A stretch of DNA of 64,000 nt from PALSA-660 sp963726435 (lineage in GTDB: Bacteria; Actinomycetota; Coriobacteriia; Anaerosomatales; PALSA-660): NCBI GenBank assembly GCA_963726435.1, contig CAVSCJ010000007.1, positions 129,489 to 193,488 on the forward strand, written 5' to 3'. A model generated the notes under the pieces. That model had not been told where the DNA came from. It searched no databases and saw only the letters and a program-made list of their open reading frames with translations. Of this stretch, positions 8,904 to 18,343 are shown piece after piece (position 1 is the stretch's first letter; each line of letters starts with the position of its first letter). A program made the translations under genes and the position numbers.

Positions 8904-9707
8904 GTGGACCGAGGCGGACCCCGCGCGCTCCGCTCCGCGTTCGGCAAGGGGCATCCCGCGCTCATCACCTACCTGATGGCGGGGTACCCCGACAGGGCCG
9001 GTTCGATCGCCGCCATCGTCGCCGCGGCACGAGCGGGGGCCGACCTCATCGAGCTCGGAGTCCCGTACGCCGATCCCCTCGCCGACGGTCCGACGATCGT
9101 GGACGCGGCCGACGTCGCGCGCTCGGCGCCGGGCGGCTTCGGGCTCGCCGAGACGCTCGGGATCGCACTCGATCTGGCCGGCGACGAGCCGCTTCCCCCC
9201 ATCGCGCTGATGACCTACCTCAACCCGATGCTCTCCTACGGGTTCTCACGCCTAGTCGCCGATGCCGTCGCCGCGGGGGTCGGCGGCTTCATAGTCCCCG
9301 ACATGCCGCACGACAGCCCGATGGCCTCCCGCTGGCTCGACGCTTCGCGACGGCTCGGCCTCGAGACCGTGTTCCTAGTGGCCCCGACCTCCACTCCCGA
9401 GCGGATCCGTGCGGTGGTCGCGGCCTCGGAGGGGTTCGTCTACGTCGTTTCCAGGGTCGGAGTGACCGGCGAGAGGGGACACCTGCCCGATGGGCTTTCC
9501 CATCTCGTGGAACGCGTACGGGCGGTGGCGCCCTCAGGGCTGCCTGTCGCAGTGGGATTCGGCATCTCGACGCCCGAGCAGGCAGCCGCCGTTGCCGGCA
9601 TCGCGGACGGGGTCATCGTCGGAAGCTCCATCGTGAACCGTCAAGGCGAGCCCGAGGAGGTCTCGGCCTTCGTGGCGGAGCTTGCGACCGCCGTGCACCT
9701 CTACTGA
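8904..9707 (+). CDS. trpA: Tryptophan synthase alpha chain
   Basis: This 267-residue TIM barrel cleaves indole-3-glycerol phosphate. The catalytic pair is visible as E50 (LIELGVPYADP) and D61 (ADGP). ALMTYLNPMLSYG, FIVPDMPHD, FLVAPTSTPERI, YVVSRVGVTGERG and the phosphate loop VAVGFGISTPEQ follow in order. The GTG start is two bases after trpB. It is the last gene of the trp operon; no obvious T-rich hairpin follows it. Confidence 0.95.
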   Translation: MDRGGPRALRSAFGKGHPALITYLMAGYPDRAGSIAAIVAAARAGADLIELGVPYADPLADGPTIVDAADVARSAPGGFGLAETLGIALDLAGDEPLPPIALMTYLNPMLSYGFSRLVADAVAAGVGGFIVPDMPHDSPMASRWLDASRRLGLETVFLVAPTSTPERIRAVVAASEGFVYVVSRVGVTGERGHLPDGLSHLVERVRAVAPSGLPVAVGFGISTPEQAAAVAGIADGVIVGSSIVNRQGEPEEVSAFVAELATAVHLY

Positions 9708-9809
9708 GGGCACCTCGCGTGCCGCAGGCCGCTTACACTTTTGCGCCCCGGCGGGCTACTATTCGGTGTGAGCCGCGCCTCCACGGCGCCCATGAAAGGG
9801 GGGCTCGAC

Positions 9810-10427
9810 ATGCAGTACGTGCGCATGGCACAGAACAAGTTCTGGGGCTGGGTCGTCGCCTCGACACTCCTGGGATTGGCCATCGGGCTGGTCATCATGT
9901 TCTTGAGCGGTGCCTCCGCCACCAACCGGATCGCCGCTCTGCAGACGCAGCTCGCCAGCGCCAGCACCGACTCCAGCGCCGCGCTGGCCGGAGCCGAAGC
10001 CCGCGCCGCGAGCGCGGAGGCCTCGGTCGCGTCCTTGACGGACCAGGTGGCTCAGCTGACCGCCGACCTTGCGGCGGCTCAGAACGGCGGTACCGTCGTG
10101 CCGTCGACTCCCGCCACGCCCACTCTGGTCATAGTCTCGCGGACGATCACCCCGGGCACCGTGGACGCGTCCCACACCATCACGATGACAGCGAAGGTCA
10201 AGGGCAGCCCCTCGAAGGTGACCATGCGCGTCTACAACGCCTCGAAGAGCTACGACAAGACGTTCACGCTGCACAAGGTGTCCACCTCTGGGGGGACCCA
10301 GACCTGGCGCGCGACGGCGAAGGCGCCGGCGACTCCAGGGACCTACAAGTACTACTCGACGGCCACAAAGGGCTCGGTGAAGGTGACGATGCCGGGTCAC
10401 TTGCCTTCCACGCTGAAGGTGCAGTAG
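9810..10427 (+). CDS. Membrane-anchored coiled-coil protein with C-terminal beta domain
   Basis: A 205-residue protein. ATG 9810 was chosen for its AAAGGGGGG ribosome site 6-7 bases upstream. Residues about 14-35 form one membrane helix, followed by an Ala-rich coiled coil (about 40-90, with repeated ASAEAS/LTDQVAQLTADLAAAQ pattern) and a Thr/Lys-rich beta domain (about 105-205) that resembles immunoglobulin-like or copper-binding exported folds. No enzyme motif is visible. It is likely anchored outside the cell membrane; function is unknown. Confidence 0.7.
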   Translation: MQYVRMAQNKFWGWVVASTLLGLAIGLVIMFLSGASATNRIAALQTQLASASTDSSAALAGAEARAASAEASVASLTDQVAQLTADLAAAQNGGTVVPSTPATPTLVIVSRTITPGTVDASHTITMTAKVKGSPSKVTMRVYNASKSYDKTFTLHKVSTSGGTQTWRATAKAPATPGTYKYYSTATKGSVKVTMPGHLPSTLKVQ

Positions 10428-10455
10428 CGGGGCGCTCGGTCGAAGCGCGACGAAC

Positions 10456-10491
10456 CAGTGAGACCCGGCGATCGGTCGCCGGGTCTCACTG
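10456..10491. terminator. Bidirectional terminator hairpin
   Basis: A perfect 16-bp inverted repeat (10456-10471 with 10476-10491) with a TCGG tetraloop lies between two convergent genes, so it can end transcription from both sides. Confidence 0.85.
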
Positions 10492-10519
10492 TCGGTGGGG
10501 GGAGCGGCGGATCCGAGGG

Positions 10520-11002
10520 CTACTCGCCTTCCATCGCCTTATGCTCGCCCGACTTCAGCGTGATATGCCGGGTGCGCCTCTCGTGCATGGCAGCGGCCTT
10601 CGGCACCACGACCTCGAGGACTCCGTCCTCGTACTTCGCGACGATCGCGTCCGGGTCGATCCCGGACGGCAGCGACATGCTGCGTTCGAAGCTGCCGTGG
10701 AACGACTCGCGGACCAGGTAGCCGCCCTTCTCCGTCGTTTCGGTCTCCTCGGCGCGCTTCCCGGTGATCGTCAGGATGTCGTCCGTGACCGAGATGTCGA
10801 TGTCGCTCTCCGTGACTCCGGGGAGCTCGACGCGCACGACCATGTCGTCACCGCGCGTGAGGACGTCGGTCGTGGGCGCGAACAGGCCGATCTCGGTACG
10901 GCCCTCCTTGGTCGTGGGCGCGAACATCCTCGACCACAGGCGGTCCGCGTCACGCTCGAGCGCACCCAGACCCACGAACGGGTCCCACCTCTGCATAGCC
11001 AT
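10520..11002 (-). CDS. Hsp20 / alpha-crystallin small heat shock protein
   Basis: A 160-residue holdase chaperone. After a short N-terminal arm starting MAMQRWDPF, the alpha-crystallin domain runs from about residue 45 to 140: DDMVVRVELPGVTESDIDISVTDD is followed by RSMSLPSGIDPDAIVAKYEDGVLEVVVPKA, which contains the conserved GVL motif. It should bind unfolded proteins in the cytoplasm. An AGGAGGAAACC site precedes the ATG. It is a single gene bounded by the terminator at 10456. Confidence 0.93.
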   Translation of the reverse strand: MAMQRWDPFVGLGALERDADRLWSRMFAPTTKEGRTEIGLFAPTTDVLTRGDDMVVRVELPGVTESDIDISVTDDILTITGKRAEETETTEKGGYLVRESFHGSFERSMSLPSGIDPDAIVAKYEDGVLEVVVPKAAAMHERRTRHITLKSGEHKAMEGE

Positions 11003-11138
11003 GGTTTCCTCCTTTATCGCATCCAGCCGGTATCCGCCGGCTCCGTGACTCCGCCGACATGGATACCCGCCTCACGCAGGAGGCGTGCGTAGACGGTGTG
11101 GATTCCGACGAGTGAGGGAGAGCCCTCGACGGGCGGTG

Positions 11139-11762
11139 TCAGGCGGGCGGCAGCCGTTGCGGCTCGGGCTCCGGCAGGTCCGTCACGACCGCCGGTCCCT
11201 CCTTCGGCAAGCGCCTGGCGGCCAGACCGAGTGCCACGGTCGTCGCTCCGATCAGCGCGAGCCATATGCCGAGCAACAGGCCGGCTGTGACCGCGCCCGC
11301 CGTCGGCAGCAGGAACACCAGCACGCCGACGCCAGCGACGAGAAGCCCCCGAAGCAGCCGCAGCCACCACGCGTTGAAGAACGAGCGCCACCGCCAGGAC
11401 GCGATCATGTCGGCGAGCCCCCAAACCACCGCGATCGCACCCGCGGCACGGAAGAGGAACTCAGCGAGCGCCTCCGGGCGCAGCAGCGCGTAGGCTCCGA
11501 ACACCAGAAGCAGCACGCCGGGGATGAAGGAGATGGTCCACCAGCCTCCTGTGGCGCGGCGGAGAGAGACCGCCCACGAGATCCAAACGAGGCCCGCTAT
11601 GGCCGATCCCAGGCCGGTCAGGAACACCAGGACGCTCGCCGTCAGCCCGGGGAACCCGGCGACGACTATCCCCACGGCGGCCACCAGGGTTCCCCACACG
11701 ACGAGCGGGACCCACGTCCGGCGTAGAGAGCCCGCATCCGAGGTATAGAAGACCGAGGCCAT
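11139..11762 (-). CDS. HdeD-family (DUF308) membrane protein
   Basis: This 207-residue protein has six predicted membrane helices arranged as three pairs, typical of HdeD/DUF308. Segments such as WVPLVVWGTLVAAVGIVVAGF, FIPGVLLLVFGAYALLRPEAL and LVAGVGVLVFLLPTAG show the repeated helix plus Pro/Gly turn pattern. The C-terminus is a short Pro/Glu-rich tail. HdeD is linked to acid stress in enterobacteria, but for this family elsewhere the role is open. Next to Hsp20, a stress role is plausible. Confidence 0.82.
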   Translation of the reverse strand: MASVFYTSDAGSLRRTWVPLVVWGTLVAAVGIVVAGFPGLTASVLVFLTGLGSAIAGLVWISWAVSLRRATGGWWTISFIPGVLLLVFGAYALLRPEALAEFLFRAAGAIAVVWGLADMIASWRWRSFFNAWWLRLLRGLLVAGVGVLVFLLPTAGAVTAGLLLGIWLALIGATTVALGLAARRLPKEGPAVVTDLPEPEPQRLPPA

Positions 11763-11872
11763 CGCGCACCACCCTTCGTCACAGGAGCATGTACCCGTCC
11801 GATGGGAGTTCCTGGTGCGAATGCTACGCTTGGCCGGATCCGTAAGCGCAGCCAGTAGGAGATGACCCGCAA

Positions 11873-13468
11873 GTGGCCCGCATCGCGCTCGCGCAGATCG
11901 ACTGCACGGTGGGCGACGTCACCGGCAACGCCGGACTCGTCATCGATGCCGTGAGGGCGTCCATCGCTCGCGACGCCGACATTCTCCTGGTCCCCGAGCT
12001 GGCGCTCGCCGGCTATCCGCCCGAGGACCTCGTCGGCAAGGACCACTTCGTCGACGACGTCCGCCAAGCGCTCGCGCGAGTGGCGTCCGCCTGCGAGGGG
12101 ATCACCGCGGTGGTGGGCTTCGTGGAGTCCGACGGCAAGGTCCTGCACAACGCTGCCGCCGTGTGCTCGGGCGGCGAGGTCGAAGTCTACCGGAAGCGGC
12201 GCCTTCCCAACTACGGTGTCTTTGACGAAGAGCGTTACTTCGAGCCGGGCACGGAGCCTCTGCTGCTCGAGGCCGCCGGCGAGGTATTCGCGGTGACGAT
12301 CTGCGAGGACGTTTGGGTCCCCGAACTCGTGGCAGAGGCCGCCAGGGCGGGCGCCACCGTCGTCCTCAACATATCCGCCTCGCCCTTCCACGCGGGGAAG
12401 GGCAGCGAACGCGAGGAGATGCTCTGCGACCGCGCGCGCGACAACGGAGTGTACCTGGCGTACTGCAACCTCGTCGGGGGCCAGGACGAGCTCGTATTCG
12501 ATGGGCGCTCGTGCGTGATCCACCCCTCAGGTGAGGTGATCGCGCGCGCGGCCGCGTTCCGGCCCGACCTCGTGGTGGCCGAGGTGCCGGCGGCACCGAT
12601 CACCGCCCACGAGCACGCTATCCTCGGCGGCCACGAGGAGATATGGAGAGCCCTCGTACTGGGACTGAAGGACTACCTCGGCAAGAACGGGTTCTCGGAC
12701 GCGGTGGTCGGGCTCTCGGGCGGGATCGACTCCGCTCTGACCGCCGTTCTCGCCGTCGACGCCCTCGGCCCCGAGCACGTCCACGGGGTCGCGATGCCGT
12801 CGCGCTACTCGTCCGAGGGAAGCGTGACGGATGCCGAGGCCTTGGCACGCAACCTCGGGATCGACTTCCGGACCCTCTCCATCGAGGCCTCGTTCTCGTC
12901 CCTGCTCGACACTCTCGCACCCTCCTTCGACGATCTGCCTCAGGACGAGACCGAGGAGAACCTCCAGGCGCGGGTGCGCGGGGCGCTGCTGATGGGGCTG
13001 TCGAACAAGTTCGGCTGGATCGTCCTGGCCACCGGCAACAAGTCGGAGCTGTCGGTCGGCTACTCGACCCTGTACGGGGACATGGTCGGAGGGTTCGCGC
13101 CGATCAGGGACCTGTACAAGACGCGCGTCTACGAGCTGGCCCGCTGGCGCAACCTCTCCGGGGAGGTCATTCCCGCGGCCACCATCGAGAAGCCCCCGTC
13201 GGCGGAGCTTCGGCCCGACCAGGCGGATACGGATTCGCTCCCTGAGTACGCGCTGCTCGACCGCGTTCTCGAGGCCTATGTGGAGAACGACCAGTCTATC
13301 GACGAGATCGCCGAAGGGGGAGTGCCGCGGGAGCTCGCGGCGCGCGTCGCGCGTCTCGTGGACGCCGCCGAGTACAAGCGCCGTCAGGGGCCGCTCGGGA
13401 TACGCGTCACCCCGCGGGCCTTCGGCAAGGACCGCCGCATGCCCGTGACCAACCGCTACCGGGGATAG
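11873..13468 (+). CDS. nadE: Glutamine-dependent NAD+ synthetase
   Basis: This 531-residue enzyme makes NAD+ from NaAD using glutamine ammonia. The N-terminal nitrilase-type glutaminase has the catalytic triad E42 (VPELALAGYPP), K108 (YRKRRLPNYGVFDE) and C144 (TICEDVW). The C-terminal synthetase has the ATP P-loop VGLSGGIDSALTA, then ATGNKSELSVGYSTLYGDMVGG and KPPSAELRPDQ. The GTG start follows AGGAGATGACCCGCAA. It stands just upstream of a GNAT gene with a 15-base gap. Confidence 0.96.
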   Translation: MARIALAQIDCTVGDVTGNAGLVIDAVRASIARDADILLVPELALAGYPPEDLVGKDHFVDDVRQALARVASACEGITAVVGFVESDGKVLHNAAAVCSGGEVEVYRKRRLPNYGVFDEERYFEPGTEPLLLEAAGEVFAVTICEDVWVPELVAEAARAGATVVLNISASPFHAGKGSEREEMLCDRARDNGVYLAYCNLVGGQDELVFDGRSCVIHPSGEVIARAAAFRPDLVVAEVPAAPITAHEHAILGGHEEIWRALVLGLKDYLGKNGFSDAVVGLSGGIDSALTAVLAVDALGPEHVHGVAMPSRYSSEGSVTDAEALARNLGIDFRTLSIEASFSSLLDTLAPSFDDLPQDETEENLQARVRGALLMGLSNKFGWIVLATGNKSELSVGYSTLYGDMVGGFAPIRDLYKTRVYELARWRNLSGEVIPAATIEKPPSAELRPDQADTDSLPEYALLDRVLEAYVENDQSIDEIAEGGVPRELAARVARLVDAAEYKRRQGPLGIRVTPRAFGKDRRMPVTNRYRG

Positions 13469-13483
13469 GCGCGGACGGAGCCG

Positions 13484-13963
13484 ATGTCCGCTTCCCGCGA
13501 GCTGCTCCGCCGCGATGACGGCGTCGTCGTGCGCATCGTCGAGGGCACGGATCCGCTGATGCGCGACGTCGCGGACCTGTGCTACGAGACGCTTCACCGG
13601 CCCTTCGGCGTCCCTCGCGACGATTCCTGGAACGAGACCGACCCAGCCTCGACCCACATGCTGGCCCTCGAGGGCGGCCGCCTCGTCGGGTACGCGCGCC
13701 TCATACTCGAGCCAGCCGGGGGCCACATCCGGCAAGTCGTGGTCGCCCAGGATAGCCGCCGCAGGGGGATAGCCGAGACGCTCGTCTCGGGTGCGCTCGC
13801 GCGGGCGCGCGAGATGGGGGTGGGCGTGGCCTTCCTCAACGCGCGCGCGAACGCCGTCGGGCTCTACGAGCGGCTGGGCTTCCGGGTCGTCGAAGGGCCG
13901 TTCCGGATGGGTAGGACTTACTTGAAGCACGTGCGGATGGAGAAGGTCCTGCCGGCGCGGTGA
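13484..13963 (+). CDS. GNAT family N-acetyltransferase
   Basis: A 159-residue acetyl-CoA-dependent transferase. The pyrophosphate-binding region is IRQVVVAQDSRRRGIAETLVSGAL, followed by FLNARANAVGLYERLGFRVVEGPF, the usual motif B. The substrate is not indicated. It follows nadE closely and may be cotranscribed. Confidence 0.88.
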   Translation: MSASRELLRRDDGVVVRIVEGTDPLMRDVADLCYETLHRPFGVPRDDSWNETDPASTHMLALEGGRLVGYARLILEPAGGHIRQVVVAQDSRRRGIAETLVSGALARAREMGVGVAFLNARANAVGLYERLGFRVVEGPFRMGRTYLKHVRMEKVLPAR

Positions 13964-14062
13964 GTGGTGTGGAAAAGACTGCCTCATTCACCTACGCTGT
14001 GCAGGTGCTTCGTGACGGGGGGCGAACACGCCGCCCGCAAGAGGTTTCGAGGAGGGAACCGC

Positions 14063-15001
14063 ATGCCCAAGATCACAGCTGAGCAGGTGCGCGTGCCGGC
14101 CGACGTACCGGCCGCCGCGCGAGAGGTCTACGTCGAGAACTACCTCAAGGCGACGCGCGGCACCGGCCGCCTCATGCTGTTCGCCTGCGACCAGAAGATC
14201 GAGCATCTCAACGACGACTTCTACGGCGAGAACATCGCCGAGGAGGATGGCAGCCCCCTGCACCTGTTCGAGATAGGCTCGAAGGGCTGCATAGGCATCT
14301 TCGCCGGGCAGCGCGGCCTGATCTCGCAGTACGCGGCCGACTACCCCGAGATCAACTACCTCGTGAAGATGAACAGCAAGACCCACCTCGTGAAGACCTC
14401 GCAGGAGGACCCGTACTCGCCGCAGCTCTACGACATCCAGACCGTGCTCGACCTCGTCGACAACGGCGTGAACGTGGTCGGGATCGGCTACACGATCTAC
14501 CTGGGCAGCGAGTACGAGGCACAGATGATGACCGAGGCCGCCCAGCTCATAGCGAACGCGCACGCCGAGGGCCTGCTGGTCGTGACGTGGATCTACCCGC
14601 GCGGCAAGGCCGTGGCCGACGAGAAGGACCCGCATCTGATCGCGGGAGCCGCCGGCGTGGCCTGCTGTCTCGGAGCGGACTTCGTGAAGGTCAACCCGCC
14701 CAAGAAGACGGAGGCCGCCTCCTCCGCCGCTCTGCTCGTCGAGTGCACGAAGGCCGCCGGGCGCACCGGCCTGGTGTGCGCCGGAGGGTCGACCGTCGAC
14801 GCCGAGGTCTTCCTGAACCAGCTCTGGGAGCAGATCCACCTAGGCGGCGCGATCGGCAACGCCACCGGGCGCAACCTTCACCAGCGACCGCTGCAGGAGG
14901 CCATCCGCCTGACCAAGGCGATCAGCGCCATCACTCTCGGGGACACGGGTCTGGCCGAGGCCGTCGCGGTCTTCAAGGGCGAGAAGGACTTCTCGATCTA
15001 G
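14063..15001 (+). CDS. Class I (DeoC/LacD-fold) aldolase, archaeal-type FBP aldolase family
   Basis: A 312-residue TIM-barrel aldolase. ATG 14063 has a GAGGAGGG site 6 bases upstream. Motifs include LMLFACDQKIEHLNDDFYG near the start, INYLVKMNSKTHL, VNVVGIGYTIYLGSEYE, VVTWIYPRGKAV, GADFVKVNPPKK (probable Schiff-base lysine region) and LVCAGGSTVDAEVFL. This is the pattern of archaeal-type fructose-bisphosphate aldolases found in many anaerobes. It fits glycolysis or gluconeogenesis alongside the PFK downstream. The exact sugar phosphate is inferred. Confidence 0.85.
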   Translation: MPKITAEQVRVPADVPAAAREVYVENYLKATRGTGRLMLFACDQKIEHLNDDFYGENIAEEDGSPLHLFEIGSKGCIGIFAGQRGLISQYAADYPEINYLVKMNSKTHLVKTSQEDPYSPQLYDIQTVLDLVDNGVNVVGIGYTIYLGSEYEAQMMTEAAQLIANAHAEGLLVVTWIYPRGKAVADEKDPHLIAGAAGVACCLGADFVKVNPPKKTEAASSAALLVECTKAAGRTGLVCAGGSTVDAEVFLNQLWEQIHLGGAIGNATGRNLHQRPLQEAIRLTKAISAITLGDTGLAEAVAVFKGEKDFSI

Positions 15002-15029
15002 GGCTCCAACCGCCCCGGAAGCAGGTTTC

Positions 15030-15061
15030 GCGGCCCGCGGGCGAAGGCGCCGGCGGGCCGC
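15030..15061 (+). terminator. Possible GC-rich terminator hairpin
   Basis: GCGGCCCGC (15030-15038) pairs with GCGGGCCGC (15053-15061) around a 14-base loop, 29 bases after the aldolase stop. No T run follows, so the call is tentative. Confidence 0.45.
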
Positions 15062-15166
15062 TCGGCCTCCCGGCGCGAGGGCTCGGATCGCGGTCACGGT
15101 GGTATCATCGTGCGGTCCGCCTGCCTCGCGTGGCGGGCCGAATCCACGACTCTAGAGACGGACAGA

Positions 15167-16039
15167 ATGCCCATCTCCGATTGGTTCAAGGCGCGCGAGC
15201 AGCGCAACTACACCACGCCGACCGAGACCAGCACGCCTTCCGACGTGCCCGACGGAGTGTGGGTCCGCTGCGAGGGGTGCAAGCACACCCTGTACATGGG
15301 CGACCTCGAGCGCGATCTGATGGTCTGTCCCCACTGCGGGAGGCACCACGACCTCGCCGCACCCGAACGTCTCGAGATGATGGTCGACGAAGGCTCGTTC
15401 GCTGCGATCGACGAGGGGCTGACCACTGTCGATCCGCTGAAGTTCACCTCGGGCAAGGTCTACGCGGAGCAGGTCGCCTCTGCCGTGGAGCGCACGGGCC
15501 TGGAGGAGGCGATCGTCACTGGGCGGGCCACGATCGGCGGCCACGCCGTCATCATCGGCGTGATGGACTTCCGCTTCATCGGCGCCTCGATGGGCTCTGT
15601 GGTGGGCGAGAAGGTCGCCCGCGCTCTGGAGCTCGCGCTGGCCGAGCGCACGCCGCTGGTGTTCGTGACCGCCTCGGGCGGCGCTCGCATGCAGGAAGGC
15701 ATGCTCTCGCTCATGCAGATGGCCAAGACGGCCGCCGCGGCCGAGCGGCTGTCCGAGGCGGCCGTGCCCTACATCGTCGTTCTCACCAATCCGACCATGG
15801 GGGGCGTCACCGCCTCATTCGCCACGCTGGGCGACGTGCTCATCGCCGAGCCGGGCGCCCTGATCGGGTTCGCCGGTCCGCGCCTCGTGGAGCAGACGAT
15901 CCGCAAGAGCCTGCCCAAGGGCTTCCAGAGCGCCGAGTTCCTGCTGGAGCACGGCATGATCGACATGGTGGTGGACCGCCGCGAGCTCAAGGACCGTGTG
16001 GCGCTGCTGCTGGCATGCCTGGCGCCCGGGGATGAGTGA
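15167..16039 (+). CDS. accD: Acetyl-CoA carboxylase carboxyltransferase beta subunit
   Basis: A 290-residue subunit that, with AccA, moves carboxyl from biotin to acetyl-CoA to start fatty-acid synthesis. A four-cysteine zinc ribbon is at C35, C38, C54 and C57. The crotonase-fold core has VTASGGARMQEGMLSLMQMAKT, VPYIVVLTNPTMGGVTASFA and IGFAGPRLVEQTIRKSLPKG. ATG 15167 gives the standard length. Its stop overlaps accA by 8 bases. Confidence 0.95.
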   Translation: MPISDWFKAREQRNYTTPTETSTPSDVPDGVWVRCEGCKHTLYMGDLERDLMVCPHCGRHHDLAAPERLEMMVDEGSFAAIDEGLTTVDPLKFTSGKVYAEQVASAVERTGLEEAIVTGRATIGGHAVIIGVMDFRFIGASMGSVVGEKVARALELALAERTPLVFVTASGGARMQEGMLSLMQMAKTAAAAERLSEAAVPYIVVLTNPTMGGVTASFATLGDVLIAEPGALIGFAGPRLVEQTIRKSLPKGFQSAEFLLEHGMIDMVVDRRELKDRVALLLACLAPGDE

Positions 16040-17009
16040 CGTGGCGAGGAGATTCGTTATGGAGTTCGAGCGGCCGCTCGTCGAACTCGAGGAGAAGCTT
16101 GTCTCACTCAAGCGTCTCGACGTGTCCGAGCAGCCCGAACTGGCGGCCGAGATCGCCGAGCTCGAGGCCGAGATCGGCCGGCTGCACGAGACCCTCTACG
16201 CGGCGCTGACGCCCTGGGAGCGGGTGCAGGTCTCACGTCATCCCGAGCGCCCGAAGACCGATGACTACCTCCAGGCCCTCTTCACCGACGTGGTCGAGCT
16301 GCACGGCGACCGGCTGGCCGGCGACGACGAGGCGATGTTCGCGGGTCTGGCGGCGTTCGACGGGCGGCGCGTGGCTGTCCTTGGCCACCGCAAGGGCAAG
16401 AACACGAACGAGAACGTCCGGCGCAACTTCGGATCCCCGCATCCCGAGGGCTTCCGCAAGGCGGAGAGGGTCATGCGTCTCGCGGACCGGTTCGGGCTCC
16501 CGATCGTCACGTTCCTCGACACCGCCGGCGCCTATCCAGGCATCGAAGCGGAGGAGCGAGGACAGGCCGTCTCCATCGCCGGCTGCCTCGCGACGCTGTC
16601 GGCGGTCAGGGTCCCGGTGATCGTCGTGGGCATCGGAGAGGGCGGGAGTGGCGGCGCTCTCGCCATCGGCTTCGGTGACCGGCTCATCATGCTCGAGAAC
16701 GCCTATTACTCGGTGATCAGTCCCGAGATGTGCGCGACGATCCTGCACAAGGACGCCCGCCGTGCTTCGGAGACCTCGGCCTGCCTGCAGCTCACGGCCC
16801 AGGACCTTCTGCGGCTCGGCTTGGCCGACGCGCTCGTCGCCGAGCCGCGCGGTGGCGCGCATCGCGATCCGGGAATGGTCTACGAGGGAGTGCGCGAAGC
16901 GCTCTCGAAGGCATTGGACGAACTCGCCGATGTGGACGCCGCGACGCTGCCGGGGGCGCGCTACGAGCGGCTGAGGAAGACGGGAGTGTTCGCAGAGGGG
17001 GAGCGATGA
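16032..17009 (+). CDS. accA: Acetyl-CoA carboxylase carboxyltransferase alpha subunit
   Basis: A 325-residue subunit with the family opening MEFERPLVELEEKLVSLK (a second possible start at 16059) and the core LGHRKGKNTNENVRRNFG, FLDTAGAYPGIEAEERGQ, GEGGSGGALAIGFGDR and YYSVISPEMCATILHKD. It overlaps accD at its start and PFK at its stop (ATGA), so the three genes are translated from one mRNA. Biotin carboxylase and carrier genes are not in the window. Confidence 0.95.
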   Translation: MSDVARRFVMEFERPLVELEEKLVSLKRLDVSEQPELAAEIAELEAEIGRLHETLYAALTPWERVQVSRHPERPKTDDYLQALFTDVVELHGDRLAGDDEAMFAGLAAFDGRRVAVLGHRKGKNTNENVRRNFGSPHPEGFRKAERVMRLADRFGLPIVTFLDTAGAYPGIEAEERGQAVSIAGCLATLSAVRVPVIVVGIGEGGSGGALAIGFGDRLIMLENAYYSVISPEMCATILHKDARRASETSACLQLTAQDLLRLGLADALVAEPRGGAHRDPGMVYEGVREALSKALDELADVDAATLPGARYERLRKTGVFAEGER

Positions 17010-18256
17010 GCGGCGCATCCGTGATCAAGCGCGTCGGGATGATCTTCTCCGGGGGACCTGCTCCCGCTGCCAACGCGGTCATCTCCGCCGCGGCGCTGAA
17101 CTTCCTCAACTGCGGTGTGCACGTGATCGGCTTCCTCGACGGATACGAGGACCTCGAGCAGTACTCGCCCGAGCGCCCACTCCTGATGGGAGAGCACTAC
17201 CTGGACCTGTCGATCGACGACGTGTCGGGCATCCGCAACCGCAAGGACATCATCCTGCGGACGTCGCGGGCGAATCCGGGCCAGGCGATCACGTCTCTCG
17301 CGGACCTGAAGGACCCCGAGAAGAACTCGAAGCTCATGACGGTCTACCGGGCCCTCGAGTCCCTCGAGATCGACGGCCTGATATCCATCGGCGGCGACGA
17401 CACCCTCAAGACCGCCAACTACATCTACGAGATGCAGCATGTGGTCCCGGGATTGCGCCCCATCTCGGTCGTGCACCTCCCGAAGACGATCGACAACGAC
17501 TACTACGGTATCGACTGGACCTTCGGGTTCACGTCGGCGGCCCACTTCGCGGCGATGGAGATCGTCAACATCGGCGCCGACGCGAAGTCCACGAAGTCCT
17601 GGTACGTCCTCGAGCTCATGGGGCGCAAGGCAGGCTGGCTGACGTACGCCGCCGGCATCGCGGGCGAGGCCACGCGCATGCTCTCGGTCGAGGACGTGGA
17701 CGGTACCTGGGACCTCGAAGGGTACGCGGAGGAGATGGTCGAGCTCATGCTCGTGAGGGCGGCGGACCACCGCGAGTACGGCGTCATCTGCGTGGCCGAG
17801 GGGCTGGCGGAGCGGCTCCCGCCGGACCAGCAGCCGCGCGAGGTCGACACGCACGGCAACTCCCTGCTCGGCTCCGCCAGGATCGGGGACCGGCTCAGCG
17901 TCGCAATGGAGAAGGCGTACAAGGAGCGGACCGGGATCGCGATCAAGGTACGCAGCAAGCAGATCGGCTACGAGGCTCGCTGCGCATCGCCGATCGCCTT
18001 CGACATCCTTCTCGGCAGCCAGCTCGGCGTCGGCGCGTATCGCGCGCTCGCGATCGAGTGCCTGAGTGGCCACATGGTCTCGGTGCGCGACCAGCTGCAA
18101 CTGGTCTACGTGCCCTTCGGCGACCTGATCGACCCGGAGACCCTGCACACCCGTGTGCGCTTCATCGAGAGGGACTCCGACTTCTACCGGCTTGCGCGGG
18201 CGCTCGAGTACGGCCCCTCGGAGGTCGTCGTTCCCAGACGCCGCCGCAACGACTAG
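17006..18256 (+). CDS. 6-phosphofructokinase, pyrophosphate-dependent type
   Basis: A 416-residue PFK. The phosphoryl-donor motif reads GGDDT (129-133) rather than GGDGT, and the substrate motif is PKTIDND (159-165). The Asp after GGD and the Lys in PKTIDND are the residues that mark PPi-dependent enzymes. It would convert fructose 6-phosphate to the 1,6-bisphosphate reversibly, saving ATP, as in many anaerobes. The coupling to accDA by ATGA overlap is unusual. Donor specificity is deduced from sequence only. Confidence 0.9.
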   Translation: MSGASVIKRVGMIFSGGPAPAANAVISAAALNFLNCGVHVIGFLDGYEDLEQYSPERPLLMGEHYLDLSIDDVSGIRNRKDIILRTSRANPGQAITSLADLKDPEKNSKLMTVYRALESLEIDGLISIGGDDTLKTANYIYEMQHVVPGLRPISVVHLPKTIDNDYYGIDWTFGFTSAAHFAAMEIVNIGADAKSTKSWYVLELMGRKAGWLTYAAGIAGEATRMLSVEDVDGTWDLEGYAEEMVELMLVRAADHREYGVICVAEGLAERLPPDQQPREVDTHGNSLLGSARIGDRLSVAMEKAYKERTGIAIKVRSKQIGYEARCASPIAFDILLGSQLGVGAYRALAIECLSGHMVSVRDQLQLVYVPFGDLIDPETLHTRVRFIERDSDFYRLARALEYGPSEVVVPRRRRND

Positions 18257-18343
18257 GCGCCACCGGGCGCGTGGTGCGGTTCGCTCGCGGGAATGGCACG
18301 ACGCTTGTTGTATGGTCGCCGGCCGACCCGCGTCTGGAGGGGC

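Noticed and set aside
10458..11092. Plus-strand frames opposite the Hsp20 gene
   Set aside because: The minus strand encodes a full alpha-crystallin protein with a proper start. The plus frames are shadows.
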